Assembly: GCA_035495815.1 (NCBI GenBank)
Contig: DATJFH010000017.1
Coordinates: 1 to 56,236 of the forward strand
DNA from: DATJFH01 sp035495815
Lineage (GTDB): Bacteria; Acidobacteriota; Terriglobia; Bryobacterales; Bryobacteraceae
Length of the DNA stretch: 56,236 nucleotides
Direction of reading: 5' to 3'
Numbering within the stretch: the first letter of the stretch is position 1; every line of letters begins with the position of its first letter. The notes under the pieces are model-generated. The model was not told the origin of the DNA, made no database searches, and was given only the letters and a program-made list of their open reading frames with translations. The translations under genes and the position numbers were made by a program. This document shows, in pieces, positions 37,392-45,558 of this stretch.

Positions 37392-39011
37392 ATGGCCTGT
37401 GTCGCGAGCGGCGGGCAGCGCTGCCGGAGCGTGGCCGGCAGGACGCTATTCGAAACCGCCGACCGGCTCGGAGTTCGCGTGCCTACGTCCTGCGGACGCC
37501 AGGCCAGCTGCCATGAATGCATCGTGGACGTGACCCGCGGTATGGAAGGGCTTGCGCCGCGTACCGGACCGGAAGGCTTCCTGCGCGGCTCCTACCGGCT
37601 TGCCTGCCAGGCTGCCGTGGTCGATGACACAGTGGACATCGAGTTCGCCCCGCTCTCGCGCCGCCCCAAGATTCTCACCACGTCGGTCGCGGTGGAATCC
37701 GACATCGACCCCATCGTCACGCGCCGCGGCGGAAGCGTCTACTACGACGGCGAGCCGATCGACGAGGATCGCGGCCGCCTCTGCGGACTGGCCGTGGACT
37801 GGGGAACCACCACCGTCGTACTCGAACTGGCGGACCTTGAAACCGGCGCCGGCCTGTGGATGAGCTCATTCGAGAATCCACAGCGCTTCGGCGGCAGCGA
37901 CGTGATGAACCGCATCTCGTATGACGCCGGGCCCGCGCACGGCGAGCTGCACAAGGCCGCTATCAGCGCACTGAACCGGGAGATCAAGGAGATGTGCCGC
38001 TCGCTGAGCCTGGACCGGCGGCAGCTCTATGAAGTAGTCGTGGTCGGCAACGCCACCATGCGCGACCTGTTTTTCGGACTGGACGTTCAATCGATCGGAC
38101 AGCGTCCCTACAAATCTCAGGTGGAGCGCGACTACCTGGAGAACCGGCGTCCCGGCACTACCCTGCTGGAGTTGTCCCACCGTTTGGGTTTGCTGGCCCA
38201 TCCCAAGGCGCGGATTTACGGAGGCCCCTTGATCGCCAGCCACGTGGGCGCGGACACGGCCGCGGATCTGCTGGCCACCGGCATGTACGCTTCGACGGAG
38301 ACGGCTATGCTGGTCGACGTCGGCACGAACACGGAAGTCGTGGTCGCTCATCGGGGCCGCCTCGTGGCCGCGTCCTGCCCGGCCGGTCCGGCGTTCGAAG
38401 GCGGACTGGTCACCTACGGGATGACCGGCTGTGACGGCGCCATCGAGGAGCTCACCCTGAACGGCGGAGGCTGGAAATACCGAACCATCGGCGATGTTCC
38501 GCCCCGGGGGATCTGCGGGTCCGGGTTGATCGATCTTCTGGCCGGGCTGCGCCGCGCGGGCATCATGGCTCCCAAAGGCATGTTCGCGAACCGAGCCGGC
38601 GTGCTCCCCATAGTGCCGGAGGAAGGCATCACCTTTTCACGCGAGGATGCCAGCAATCTGGCGCAGGCCAAGGCGGCCAACTATTGCGGTCAGTACATCG
38701 TGCTTCGCCACTGCGGCGTGCGTCCGGCGGACCTTGGCCGCTTGTACCTGGCCGGCGGCTTCGCCAATTACATCAATGTCCGCAATGCGGCCGAGATCGG
38801 GTTCCTGGCGCCGGTTCCGGAGGAGCGCATCGTAAAAGCTGGCAACGCCTCGCTCTCGGGAGCGCGCCAGATGCTGCTCTCGCGCCGCAAGCGACGGAAG
38901 ATCGAAGAAGTGGCCCGGCGGGTCGAGCACATCGAGCTCGAAACCACACCCGATTTCTTTGAGGTGTTTGTCGAGGCTTGCCAGTTCAAGCCGATGCCGT
39001 GCGAATTTTGA
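37392..39011 (+). CDS. Reductive activator of corrinoid proteins (ferredoxin-ASKHA, DUF4445)
   Basis: 539 aa. N-terminal plant-type [2Fe-2S] domain with Cys34-x5-Cys40-xx-Cys43 (TSCGRQASCHECIV) and Cys72 (RLACQA), then an ASKHA ATPase-like C-terminal domain of the RamA-independent RACE/RACo type: LAVDWGTTTVVLELAD, VVVVGNATMRDL, MLVDVGTNTEVVV and GICGSGLIDLLAGL. It reduces accidentally oxidised cob(II)amide back to cob(I)amide using ATP. The missing linker region is short, as in acetogen O-demethylase activators. It is part of the operon and its partner is the corrinoid protein at 36390. Confidence 0.93.
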   Translation: MACVASGGQRCRSVAGRTLFETADRLGVRVPTSCGRQASCHECIVDVTRGMEGLAPRTGPEGFLRGSYRLACQAAVVDDTVDIEFAPLSRRPKILTTSVAVESDIDPIVTRRGGSVYYDGEPIDEDRGRLCGLAVDWGTTTVVLELADLETGAGLWMSSFENPQRFGGSDVMNRISYDAGPAHGELHKAAISALNREIKEMCRSLSLDRRQLYEVVVVGNATMRDLFFGLDVQSIGQRPYKSQVERDYLENRRPGTTLLELSHRLGLLAHPKARIYGGPLIASHVGADTAADLLATGMYASTETAMLVDVGTNTEVVVAHRGRLVAASCPAGPAFEGGLVTYGMTGCDGAIEELTLNGGGWKYRTIGDVPPRGICGSGLIDLLAGLRRAGIMAPKGMFANRAGVLPIVPEEGITFSREDASNLAQAKAANYCGQYIVLRHCGVRPADLGRLYLAGGFANYINVRNAAEIGFLAPVPEERIVKAGNASLSGARQMLLSRRKRRKIEEVARRVEHIELETTPDFFEVFVEACQFKPMPCEF

Positions 39012-39030
39012 ACGCAATCGAGAATCCATT

Positions 39031-40071
39031 ATGAAGCTGCCGGGCATCGAGAAAGACTTCGCCGTAATCGGCGAGAACATCCACACGACACGAGTCGTAC
39101 TGCGGGCGGGAAAGTTGACGGTCACCACGCAGTCCGGAGAAGAGGCGGTAAAGTACACTACCGCCGCGGGTGAAACACGCTACCTTCCCATTCCGGAAGA
39201 CATCAAGGGCCGCCAGGACTATCAGGAAGGCCGCGTCAAGCACATCATGATCGCGGTCCGCGCCGCCATGTCCGGGGTCGAGCCAGCCGCGACCGAGGGA
39301 ATGACGTATTTGACCTCGCTGGTGGATAAGCAGATCGCCGCCGGAGCGGACTTTCTCGACCTGAACGTGGACGAGGTGTCCCTGAAAATCGCGGAACAGA
39401 AGGACGCCATGCGCTGGCTGGTCGGCGTGATCGAGCCGCTCTCCTGTGTGCCGTTGTCGATCGATTCGTCCAATCAGGAGATCCTGCTCGCCGGCCTCGA
39501 CGCCTGCCGGGGAAAGGCGGGGCGGCCGCTCCTCAACTCCGCCTCTCTCGAACGTATTGACGCGCTCGACGTGGCCAGGGAGCGAGGCCTGCCGGTGATT
39601 CTGACGGCCGCCGGCGCGAGCGGCATGCCGCAGAACACGGTGGAACGCGTCACGAACGCATCGCGCATGGTCGACGCGGCTCTGGCCAAAGGCATCCCTC
39701 CCGAGCGAATGTACGTGGACGTGCTGGTGTTTCCCATCTCGGTGGACAGCCAGTTCGTCATCCACTGCCTGGACGCCTTCCGGCTGCTGCGCGAGAAGTA
39801 CGGAGAGCAAATCCACCTGACCGGCGGGCTCAGCAACGTCTCCTTCGGCTTGCCTTGCCGCAAACTGATCAATGAGGTATTCATCAACCTCGCCGTGGAA
39901 GCCGGCGCCGACAGCGGAATTGTCGATCCGGTGGCCAATGACCTGAACCGGGTATTCCTCGCGGACAGGGAGTCGAAGCCCTATCAGCTGGCGCAGGAGA
40001 TGCTGCTCGGCCGGGATCGCAGTTGCAGGAATTATCTTCGTGCCTATCGCAAAGGCGAGCTGGCCGCCTAG
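39031..40071 (+). CDS. Methyltetrahydrofolate:corrinoid methyltransferase (pterin-binding, DHPS-like)
   Basis: 346 aa from ATG 39031; the frame opens earlier inside the activator gene. TIM-barrel pterin-binding family (MetH/AcsE/MtvA-like): FAVIGENIHTTR, GADFLDLNVDEVS, VPLSIDSSNQEIL, NSASLERIDAL, LTGGLSNVSFGLPCRKLIN and DSGIVDPVAND are all hallmark stretches. It transfers the methyl from the corrinoid protein to tetrahydrofolate, feeding C1 metabolism. With the UroD-like protein, corrinoid protein and activator it completes a four-component system. Confidence 0.93.
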   Translation: MKLPGIEKDFAVIGENIHTTRVVLRAGKLTVTTQSGEEAVKYTTAAGETRYLPIPEDIKGRQDYQEGRVKHIMIAVRAAMSGVEPAATEGMTYLTSLVDKQIAAGADFLDLNVDEVSLKIAEQKDAMRWLVGVIEPLSCVPLSIDSSNQEILLAGLDACRGKAGRPLLNSASLERIDALDVARERGLPVILTAAGASGMPQNTVERVTNASRMVDAALAKGIPPERMYVDVLVFPISVDSQFVIHCLDAFRLLREKYGEQIHLTGGLSNVSFGLPCRKLINEVFINLAVEAGADSGIVDPVANDLNRVFLADRESKPYQLAQEMLLGRDRSCRNYLRAYRKGELAA

Positions 40072-40080
40072 AGCCCCGAT

Positions 40081-40332
40081 ATGGCGATTTACCAGGTTCT
40101 CTATTGGAAAGATATCCCGGCCCAGGTACGGGTGTCGGCGGACGGACGGCGTTTCCAGTCGCGACAAATGCCGGAGCGGTTTCAACAGGAGATCGACGCC
40201 AGAGCGATGCGGGAAGGGCTTGCGGGAACCGAGGCGTACCTCGAACAGTGGCGCTGGAGTGAGAAACGGGAGCGGAATCTTTCGCCGGATGAGCTGCTGG
40301 ATACGGTGGTGCGCGAACTGGAAAATTTATAA
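40081..40332 (+). CDS. Virulence_fact-domain small protein linked to C1 operon
   Basis: 83 aa. Starts MAIYQVLYWKDIPAQVRV, with RFQQEIDARAMREGLAGTEAYLEQWRW, matching the small Virulence_fact family. Despite the name, members recur next to corrinoid/pterin methyltransferase genes in other bacteria (my recollection), so a role in methyl transfer or C1 oxidation is more likely than virulence. It starts 9 bp after the pterin methyltransferase stop and ends the operon. In the 207 bp between it and the convergent esterase gene I see no recognisable gene. Confidence 0.82.
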   Translation: MAIYQVLYWKDIPAQVRVSADGRRFQSRQMPERFQQEIDARAMREGLAGTEAYLEQWRWSEKRERNLSPDELLDTVVRELENL

Positions 40333-40539
40333 TCGGCCGAATGACAATGATCCGGGCCTGTTTCGCCAACGGCGGCCAGGCCACCAGCGCGGAAAATCCA
40401 TGAAGTCCGTCGAGCCCCTGCGCGAACGGTACCGCCTGATCGTGCACTCGTCCGGCTTTGACCTGGAGAAGTCGTTAACCGGCATACCAGGCGGACAACA
40501 GATCCCGTGCGATGAGCCCACGCGCCGGACTCCGGATTC

Positions 40540-42813
40540 TCACTTCGGCCAGCGCAGAAACTCGCGCAGGAATTCGAACGTGCCCTTGCCGTTAATGGTA
40601 TGAGGGCCGTTGAAAAATTCAATCCGCGCCCGCTCGGGCAGGTTCATCGTCGTGTCGTAAAAACGGCGGACTTTCGCGAATTCGTAGGCCACCCACTCGT
40701 CCGGCGCCACCTGGTCCATGTGGCCGCGCTCCACCATGAATGGACGCGGCGCCATCAGGTTGGCCAGGTCCGAGTAGTTCACGATGTTGGCGAAATCGAA
40801 CTCCAGCATGTCGTATTCGCGGGTGAACATGTAGCTGTAAGTGGAATCGACGCTGGTGGTCTTCCACACCCATTCGTTGAAATCGCCGGAGCAAATGGAG
40901 AGCGCATAGCGGTCGAGGAAAGGCGGCACGCGCACCGCCGTCTTTCCGCCGTAGGAAAGGCCGTAAAACCCGATCCGCGCCGGGTCGGCGAACGGCAGCG
41001 ACGACAGCCACTCGAGGATCTGCTGGTGCTGCCCCAGGATGTAGGAAAACAGGGACAGCTTGAGCGGGTGGGCTTTGCGCTGGATGATCCGGAAGCGGTC
41101 CATGCCGATGTACGGATTCTGCGGCGAAAAAGTCACGAAACCCTGTTCGGCCAGCCGGGCCGCAAAGGCATGATAGGCTCGATGGTCCTGCGCGGGGTCA
41201 GCCACATCGGCGGGCCGGCCCTCCAGGCCATGCTGGCACACCACCACCGGACGCCGCTCGCCCGCCCGCAGGTTCTTCGGAACCAGCAGGATCCCGTAGG
41301 CGTAAATGTTAGGCCACACGTCGAGCGTGACTTCGTACCCGCGGAACGCCGCCGTGTCGTAAACCTGGCGGGCGCGCGGATTAGGCTTGCCGGTTGGATC
41401 GGGCATCCGGCCGATCACTTCGCGCCAGATGTAATCCCGGTGGAAACCGGTCGATTCTTTCCATCGCTCCGGCGTGGACGCATCCGCATTCGCCCAGAAC
41501 TGCTCGCGCCGGCGAGGCGATTCCCGGATCAAATCCTGGGTGTAGGCGATCAGCTCTTCGAACTGCGCGCGCAGGCGCGGCGATGGATCGAACGCCCCGC
41601 GCTTGTTTACCGGCGCGGATCCCGAAGGCGTCGCTTTCGCCGCCCCCACCGCCCTCAACAGCTCCGCCGCTCCGCTATTCCTCAGCACGGATCTCAAACC
41701 TCCGGCGGCCTTCAACTGCGCAAAAAAAGGGCGCGCGCGCTCGATCTCCGCTTCCGCAACTCTGGCGGGCGGCGGCGACAGCGAGCCGTTCGGAGTGGCC
41801 CCCTTGCGGTCGTTTGTCTCCGCAGGTGGGCCCGCGATCTCCGGACCCGCGCCCGTTTCCACGATCAGCGTCCGGGGCGCAACCAGCCCGGCGATTTCCG
41901 CGTCCCCGAATTCGCGCAGCAATCCCCACACGTCGCGGTAGATCGGCTCCTTCCACAGATCCTCCCGGGCGCTGAAGTAACCGGAAACCAGCGCCGCCTC
42001 GATGCGTGTGTCCGCCGCAGCGCTCCAGAATGCGATCAGTCCGCCTTCCCCGTATCCGGCCACCGCGATGGGAGCCTTCCGAACGCGGTTCTCGTGCTCG
42101 AACCAGTCCACCGCCGACAGCGTCTTCTGTACTTCGTAGCCGATGATGTGCCGTCCCGCCTCGAACGCCATACGGTAGATGAATTCCCGATGCGGCTGAT
42201 TGGTAGCTTTCTTGATAACCGGATTCCCGGACCACGTGTCGCCGCGGTCGATCAGAGTGGGAACCAGCACCTGGCATCCGTTTTCCGCGAGCCGCCGCGC
42301 GAACTGCGCCTCGGGTGCAACGCCCGGCGCAAGACCTGCCAGCATCTCGGGTGTCTGGCCCGCGTCCGGCAGCGCCACCACGCGCGCGGACGGCGGAGCA
42401 TCGGGCTGCAGAAGCAGTCCGTCTCCCGTCACGCCCCGGAACACAGGCCACCGCACGGCGAAGATCTTGTAGCCGGGTCCCTCTCCCACCAGCGCCGGCG
42501 AAGCCGTGCTGGACACATAATGCAGGGCCTCGACCGGAACGCGCGCATCGACCGCGCCCATGATTTTGCGGAATCGCTCGCGGTTGGGGGCCACAGAACG
42601 CTCGTAATCGGCTCGCGAGCGGAAATTGCGCTTCCAGAACTCCGATCGCCGCACAGCCGCGGCGGCGGTCCGCTGCGAGAGGTCGGCGCTGATGGCGTCC
42701 ACCATCTGCATCGAAAGATCTCCCTGGGCAGTCAGGGGAGCGGCGCCGGGTAGTGTGGATTGAGCTGCAGCCACGCCGCAAAGGGACAGCGCAAAAAGCA
42801 GGTTCAGGAACAT
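40540..42813 (-). CDS. Secreted tandem alpha/beta-hydrolase (acetyl-xylan-esterase-like), first domain degenerate
   Basis: 757 aa with signal peptide (LLFALSLCGVAAAQS). Two alpha/beta-hydrolase modules are visible. The N-terminal one (about 90-330) has GYGEGG at 253-258 where a nucleophile elbow GxSxG is expected, so Ser is replaced by Gly. The C-terminal one (about 440-750) has an intact elbow GLSYGGKTA, VVCQHGLEG as oxyanion region, and catalytic His in FNGPHTINGKG. Only the second is likely active, on acylated or methyl-esterified plant glycans. A Pro/Gly-rich linker joins them. A TACACT box (42821-42826) ends 7 nt before ATG 42813. Confidence 0.85.
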   Translation of the reverse strand: MFLNLLFALSLCGVAAAQSTLPGAAPLTAQGDLSMQMVDAISADLSQRTAAAAVRRSEFWKRNFRSRADYERSVAPNRERFRKIMGAVDARVPVEALHYVSSTASPALVGEGPGYKIFAVRWPVFRGVTGDGLLLQPDAPPSARVVALPDAGQTPEMLAGLAPGVAPEAQFARRLAENGCQVLVPTLIDRGDTWSGNPVIKKATNQPHREFIYRMAFEAGRHIIGYEVQKTLSAVDWFEHENRVRKAPIAVAGYGEGGLIAFWSAAADTRIEAALVSGYFSAREDLWKEPIYRDVWGLLREFGDAEIAGLVAPRTLIVETGAGPEIAGPPAETNDRKGATPNGSLSPPPARVAEAEIERARPFFAQLKAAGGLRSVLRNSGAAELLRAVGAAKATPSGSAPVNKRGAFDPSPRLRAQFEELIAYTQDLIRESPRRREQFWANADASTPERWKESTGFHRDYIWREVIGRMPDPTGKPNPRARQVYDTAAFRGYEVTLDVWPNIYAYGILLVPKNLRAGERRPVVVCQHGLEGRPADVADPAQDHRAYHAFAARLAEQGFVTFSPQNPYIGMDRFRIIQRKAHPLKLSLFSYILGQHQQILEWLSSLPFADPARIGFYGLSYGGKTAVRVPPFLDRYALSICSGDFNEWVWKTTSVDSTYSYMFTREYDMLEFDFANIVNYSDLANLMAPRPFMVERGHMDQVAPDEWVAYEFAKVRRFYDTTMNLPERARIEFFNGPHTINGKGTFEFLREFLRWPK

Positions 42814-42955
42814 GGTACCTAGTGTAGTGCGGCTCGGATCTCACGGAGTATCCGAGGCGGGTAGTGCTGCCGCCTCTGCACAACGCACCAGACTGTTGTC
42901 AACGCCGATACACAAAAAAAGAGCCGCTGATCCGAGGCATAATAGAAGAGAGCCT

Positions 42956-43327
42956 GTGTTGCGATCTCTGGCGAATTCGGCATTGTCGCTCGTGGTAGTC
43001 GCCACCTTCCTCTGGGGAGGTTGCGTCTCCTGCGAGCAATTCTTCATGTTTTCCGACACCAAACAGCAATGCTGCAACAAAGCCGGGCAATGTGAACGGC
43101 CGGGCAAAAATTCCCCAAAGCCTGAAAAGCAGGACTGCAACCGCCTGCCGCTCGACCGCGGCGAAAACCCACATTTCACGCCACCGCCCGCGCTTACGCC
43201 GGCCGTAATCGGAACCGACATCGTACACGTCGCCCTTCCCGCTTTATTCCGGATGACTGTGTTCGAATTGCCACCCGGCTCTTCACCACCCGACCGGCAG
43301 GCTTTGAACGCCACCTTCCTGATCTAA
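42956..43327 (+). CDS. Small cysteine-rich exported protein of metal cluster
   Basis: About 123 aa from GTG 42956 (TTG 42959 possible), after a CATAAT box at 42938-42943. Signal segment SLVVVATFLWGGCVSC, then EQFFMFSDTKQQCCNKAGQC and EKQDCNRLPLDRG, seven cysteines in about 50 residues, followed by a hydrophobic C-terminal half ending LNATFLI. The Cys content and position before an outer-membrane barrel, an HMA protein and a MerT-like protein suggest metal binding in the periplasm. Not matched to a characterised family. Confidence 0.65.
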   Translation: MLRSLANSALSLVVVATFLWGGCVSCEQFFMFSDTKQQCCNKAGQCERPGKNSPKPEKQDCNRLPLDRGENPHFTPPPALTPAVIGTDIVHVALPALFRMTVFELPPGSSPPDRQALNATFLI

Positions 43328-43410
43328 CTTCCCGTTTGTTCGCTCGCATTTTCATGGCGGCATGGACACGTGTCGCCTGACGTTTTGGTTTTCAAAAAAG
43401 GAGAACTGCA

Positions 43411-44256
43411 ATGAAGCGAACGAGCGTGTTTGCGTCGTTAGTCATCGTTTGGCTGACGCCGCCAGGGATTCAGGCGTCAGGACATGGCCCGGTGTTCGCG
43501 CTGGCTACTCCGACCAACCCCAAAGGCGGGTTCGGGTTGGACACCAGCTTCATGGGACGCTACAGCGGCGGCGCCGGCACGATGTTCCGCGCCACTCTTG
43601 GTTACGGTATCACCGAAAACCTGAAGGTCTCGGTCTCTGCCCCGCTGGTGTTCAAGGCCGAGCCGTTCGTCAGCTCGCGGACCGCGGCGGTCACCCCCAT
43701 GGGCGGTGACTTCGAAGCGTTGGGACTGTGGCGTTTCCACCGCTCTGATTTTGACGTGGGCGCCCGTTTTGAAAGCACGGTAATCGGCGGGTTACTCCTG
43801 CCGGGTCCGCAGGCGGACAGTGGGCCGTTGAAGGGAATCGGGAGCCGGCCTGGCGCTTTGGCCGGAATCGTCTCCGGGATTGCTTCCCGCAGCCATTATT
43901 TCTGGGGCGGCGCGACCTACCAGCGCTACGCCGAAGCCGATAGCGGCCGCCGTCCCGACGTGCTGTTCTACAGCCTGGCTTATGCCTACCGGCCGGTGTC
44001 CTGGCGCAAAGACCGGGGCTGGGATTGGCGCATCTTCGGGGAATGTACGGGCGAGCGTGTAGGACTCTTAAAGCGCGGGGGAGCCGATGTCTCCGGCAGC
44101 GGGGGCAACCAGATTTTTATCGGCCCCACCACGCTTGGTGTGTATAAGAACTACGCCGTGTCCGGCGGTGTGCAGTTTGCCCTGTACCGGGATATCGGTC
44201 CCTTTTATCCGCGCGAACGAGTCCGCGTGGCTCTTAATTTCACATGGTTTTTTTAG
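43411..44256 (+). CDS. Outer-membrane beta-barrel protein of metal cluster
   Basis: 281 aa. Signal peptide (SLVIVWLTPPGIQASG), then alternating hydrophobic beta strands (GFGLDTSFMGRYSGG, FRATLGYGITENLKVSVSAPL, HYFWGGATYQRY) and a terminal strand VRVALNFTWFF with C-terminal Phe, the assembly signal of outer-membrane barrels. AAGGAG 7 nt before ATG 43411. About 12 strands are likely; a channel or transporter-like role is inferred. Part of the 42956-45198 cluster. Confidence 0.75.
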   Translation: MKRTSVFASLVIVWLTPPGIQASGHGPVFALATPTNPKGGFGLDTSFMGRYSGGAGTMFRATLGYGITENLKVSVSAPLVFKAEPFVSSRTAAVTPMGGDFEALGLWRFHRSDFDVGARFESTVIGGLLLPGPQADSGPLKGIGSRPGALAGIVSGIASRSHYFWGGATYQRYAEADSGRRPDVLFYSLAYAYRPVSWRKDRGWDWRIFGECTGERVGLLKRGGADVSGSGGNQIFIGPTTLGVYKNYAVSGGVQFALYRDIGPFYPRERVRVALNFTWFF

Positions 44257-44274
44257 AACTGGAGTAACACTCTT

Positions 44275-44772
44275 ATGCAAAAACGTATGCAAAAATTCAA
44301 GGCGGTTTTTCTGCTGGCGCTGGCCTCGGCGCTCCCTGGCCGCGCCGAGTTCCTGCAAATGGACATCTCGATCTTCGGCATGGATTGAATGACCTGCGCC
44401 TACGCGGTGCGCGTAGCACTAATGAAATTCCCCGGCGTCGAGTCCGCTGACGTGAGCCTGAATAAGGGACTGGCCACGGTCAAGTTAAAGCCGGGCAATA
44501 CCGTACGGCCGGTTCAGTTTTGGGAGTCGATTCGAAAGAACGGCAATACTCCCAAAACTACGCGCGTACTGGTCCGTGGTGAGATCCTCGGGAACGGCGA
44601 TCAATTAAGGGTCAGCGGTAGTCAGGAGATGTTCCGATTGAAGGCCGGTCCGGAGGTGATTCAGCAGCTCAAGGCGTCAACTGGCAAAACCGTCACCGTT
44701 GCAGGCGCGCTGACGCCGGAAAAGGAGCTAAAGACAGCCGTACCATTGGAAGTCCAGGCTATTCGACAGTAG
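44275..44772 (+). CDS. Selenocysteine-containing MerP-like HMA protein (TGA = Sec38)
   Basis: 165 aa if TGA 44386-44388 is read as selenocysteine. ATG 44275 starts MQKRMQKFKAVFLLALASAL, a signal peptide. After GRAEFLQMDISIFGMD comes the TGA, then MTCAYAVRVALMKFPGVESADV: the canonical HMA metal site GMxCxxC becomes GMD-Sec38-MT-Cys41. The frame on both sides is one continuous HMA domain (about 28-95) followed by a strand-rich C-terminal domain (VLVRGEILGNGDQLRVSG, GKTVTVAGAL). A well-formed SECIS-like hairpin follows the TGA. The gene is 9 bp upstream of a MerT-like gene, so it probably binds a soft metal in the periplasm and passes it to that transporter. A frameshift or nonsense mutation is the alternative, and less likely. 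Confidence 0.85.
44400..44416 (+). promoter_or_regulatory. Bacterial SECIS-like hairpin (HMA protein)
   Basis: CTACGC (44400-44405) and GCGTAG (44411-44416) form a perfect 6-bp stem around the loop GGTGC (44406-44410). The hairpin is 17 nt and starts 11 nt after the TGA. This equals the size and spacing of the E. coli minimal SECIS, and the loop carries the GGU that SelB recognises. Confidence 0.8.
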
Positions 44773-44781
44773 GGAACTTAT

Positions 44782-45198
44782 ATGATTGACACACGCGCTC
44801 AGGGACGCCGCGCCACCGGCGTCCTGAGTTACTTATCTCTCTTCACGTCTTTCGGCACGCTGCTGTGCTGCGCTCTGCCATCGCTGCTGGCGCTTCTGGG
44901 GTTGGGGGCGACGGTGGCTTCATTCCTGTCCGCAGTTCCGTGGCTGGTGGCTGTGTCCCACAACAAGACCTGGATATTTGCGATTTCAGGCCTGCTCATC
45001 GCAGGCAATCTGATTTTCGTGTACGTAGTAGCTCCGGCACGGCGGAAACAGGGCTCCGCCTGCTCACCCGATACGCCGGCCGCCTGCGAGTCGGCAAGCC
45101 GGTTTAGCCGGATCGTGCTATGGGCATCCTTGGCAATCTATGTGGTTGGCGTTTTCAGTGCGTATGTGCTTGGGCCCCTGTTAATGCGATTCGGCTAG
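44782..45198 (+). CDS. MerT-like soft-metal transport protein
   Basis: 138 aa with three membrane spans (about 18-48, 63-84, 110-134). The vicinal pair Cys29-Cys30 lies in the first span (TLLCCALPSLLALLG) and two more cysteines, Cys94 and Cys102, lie in the cytoplasmic loop, the MerT layout for relaying Hg(II) inward from periplasmic MerP. GGGAA precedes the ATG. No merA or merR is in the window, so mercury is inferred by family only and another soft metal is possible. Ends 8 bp before the convergent DUF4126 gene. Confidence 0.8.
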   Translation: MIDTRAQGRRATGVLSYLSLFTSFGTLLCCALPSLLALLGLGATVASFLSAVPWLVAVSHNKTWIFAISGLLIAGNLIFVYVVAPARRKQGSACSPDTPAACESASRFSRIVLWASLAIYVVGVFSAYVLGPLLMRFG

Positions 45199-45206
45199 CG
45201 TCAGTG

Positions 45207-45542
45207 TCAGTCTTGAATCCGCGGGAAATCGACGGAGCCGGGAAGCAGGACGGTGCTCAGCGGCGCGGAATTCCGGGCGCCGCCTCGTTGGCCATCCACA
45301 TCAGCCCCGAAAGGAGCGAGTTCCTTCCGGCTGGGCGTCTTCGGGAGCTTGTCGTTAATCAATTCTCCGATCGCCAGCGCGGTCAGGATGTACGGAGTAG
45401 CGGCGAAGCCGAGGAAGGCTAGGGGCGTATTCTCGAGGCGCAGCCAACCAAGCCTGGCCCCCCAACTGACGGCGGCAGGCGCCGTTAAAGAACGGAGTCC
45501 GGCGATCACGCCAATCAGGAAAGCCATCATGTAGGCCGGCAT
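45207..45542 (-). CDS. DUF4126-like membrane protein, C-terminally altered
   Basis: 111 aa. ATG 45542 follows AAGGAG. The first about 75 residues fit the DUF4126 family: MPAYMMAFLIGVIAGLRSLT, PAAVSWGARLGWLRLENTPL, LGFAATPYILTALAIGELIN, DKLPKTPSRK. After this the sequence becomes polar (FGADVDGQRGGARN...) instead of the expected further membrane helices, so the gene looks truncated or frameshifted near 45310. Same strand as the fused reductase gene, 16 bp downstream of its stop. Confidence 0.65.
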   Translation of the reverse strand: MPAYMMAFLIGVIAGLRSLTAPAAVSWGARLGWLRLENTPLAFLGFAATPYILTALAIGELINDKLPKTPSRKELAPFGADVDGQRGGARNSAPLSTVLLPGSVDFPRIQD

Positions 45543-45558
45543 GGTTCTCCTTTCCAAC

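Noticed and set aside
38986..40185. A 399-codon minus-strand frame
   Set aside because: Antisense to the pterin methyltransferase gene, with no motifs of its own.
40400..40603. A small plus-strand frame starting MKSVEPLRERYRLIVHSSG after the methyltransferase operon
   Set aside because: No family is recognised, there is no ribosome site, and its second half is antisense to the esterase gene. It could be a remnant of a lost C1 gene, but nothing supports it.
44386..44388. Reading the HMA gene as a pseudogene split by a nonsense mutation
   Set aside because: The TGA is exactly at the metal-binding Cys, a well-formed SECIS-like hairpin follows at standard spacing, no other damage is present, and two further genes show the same pattern.
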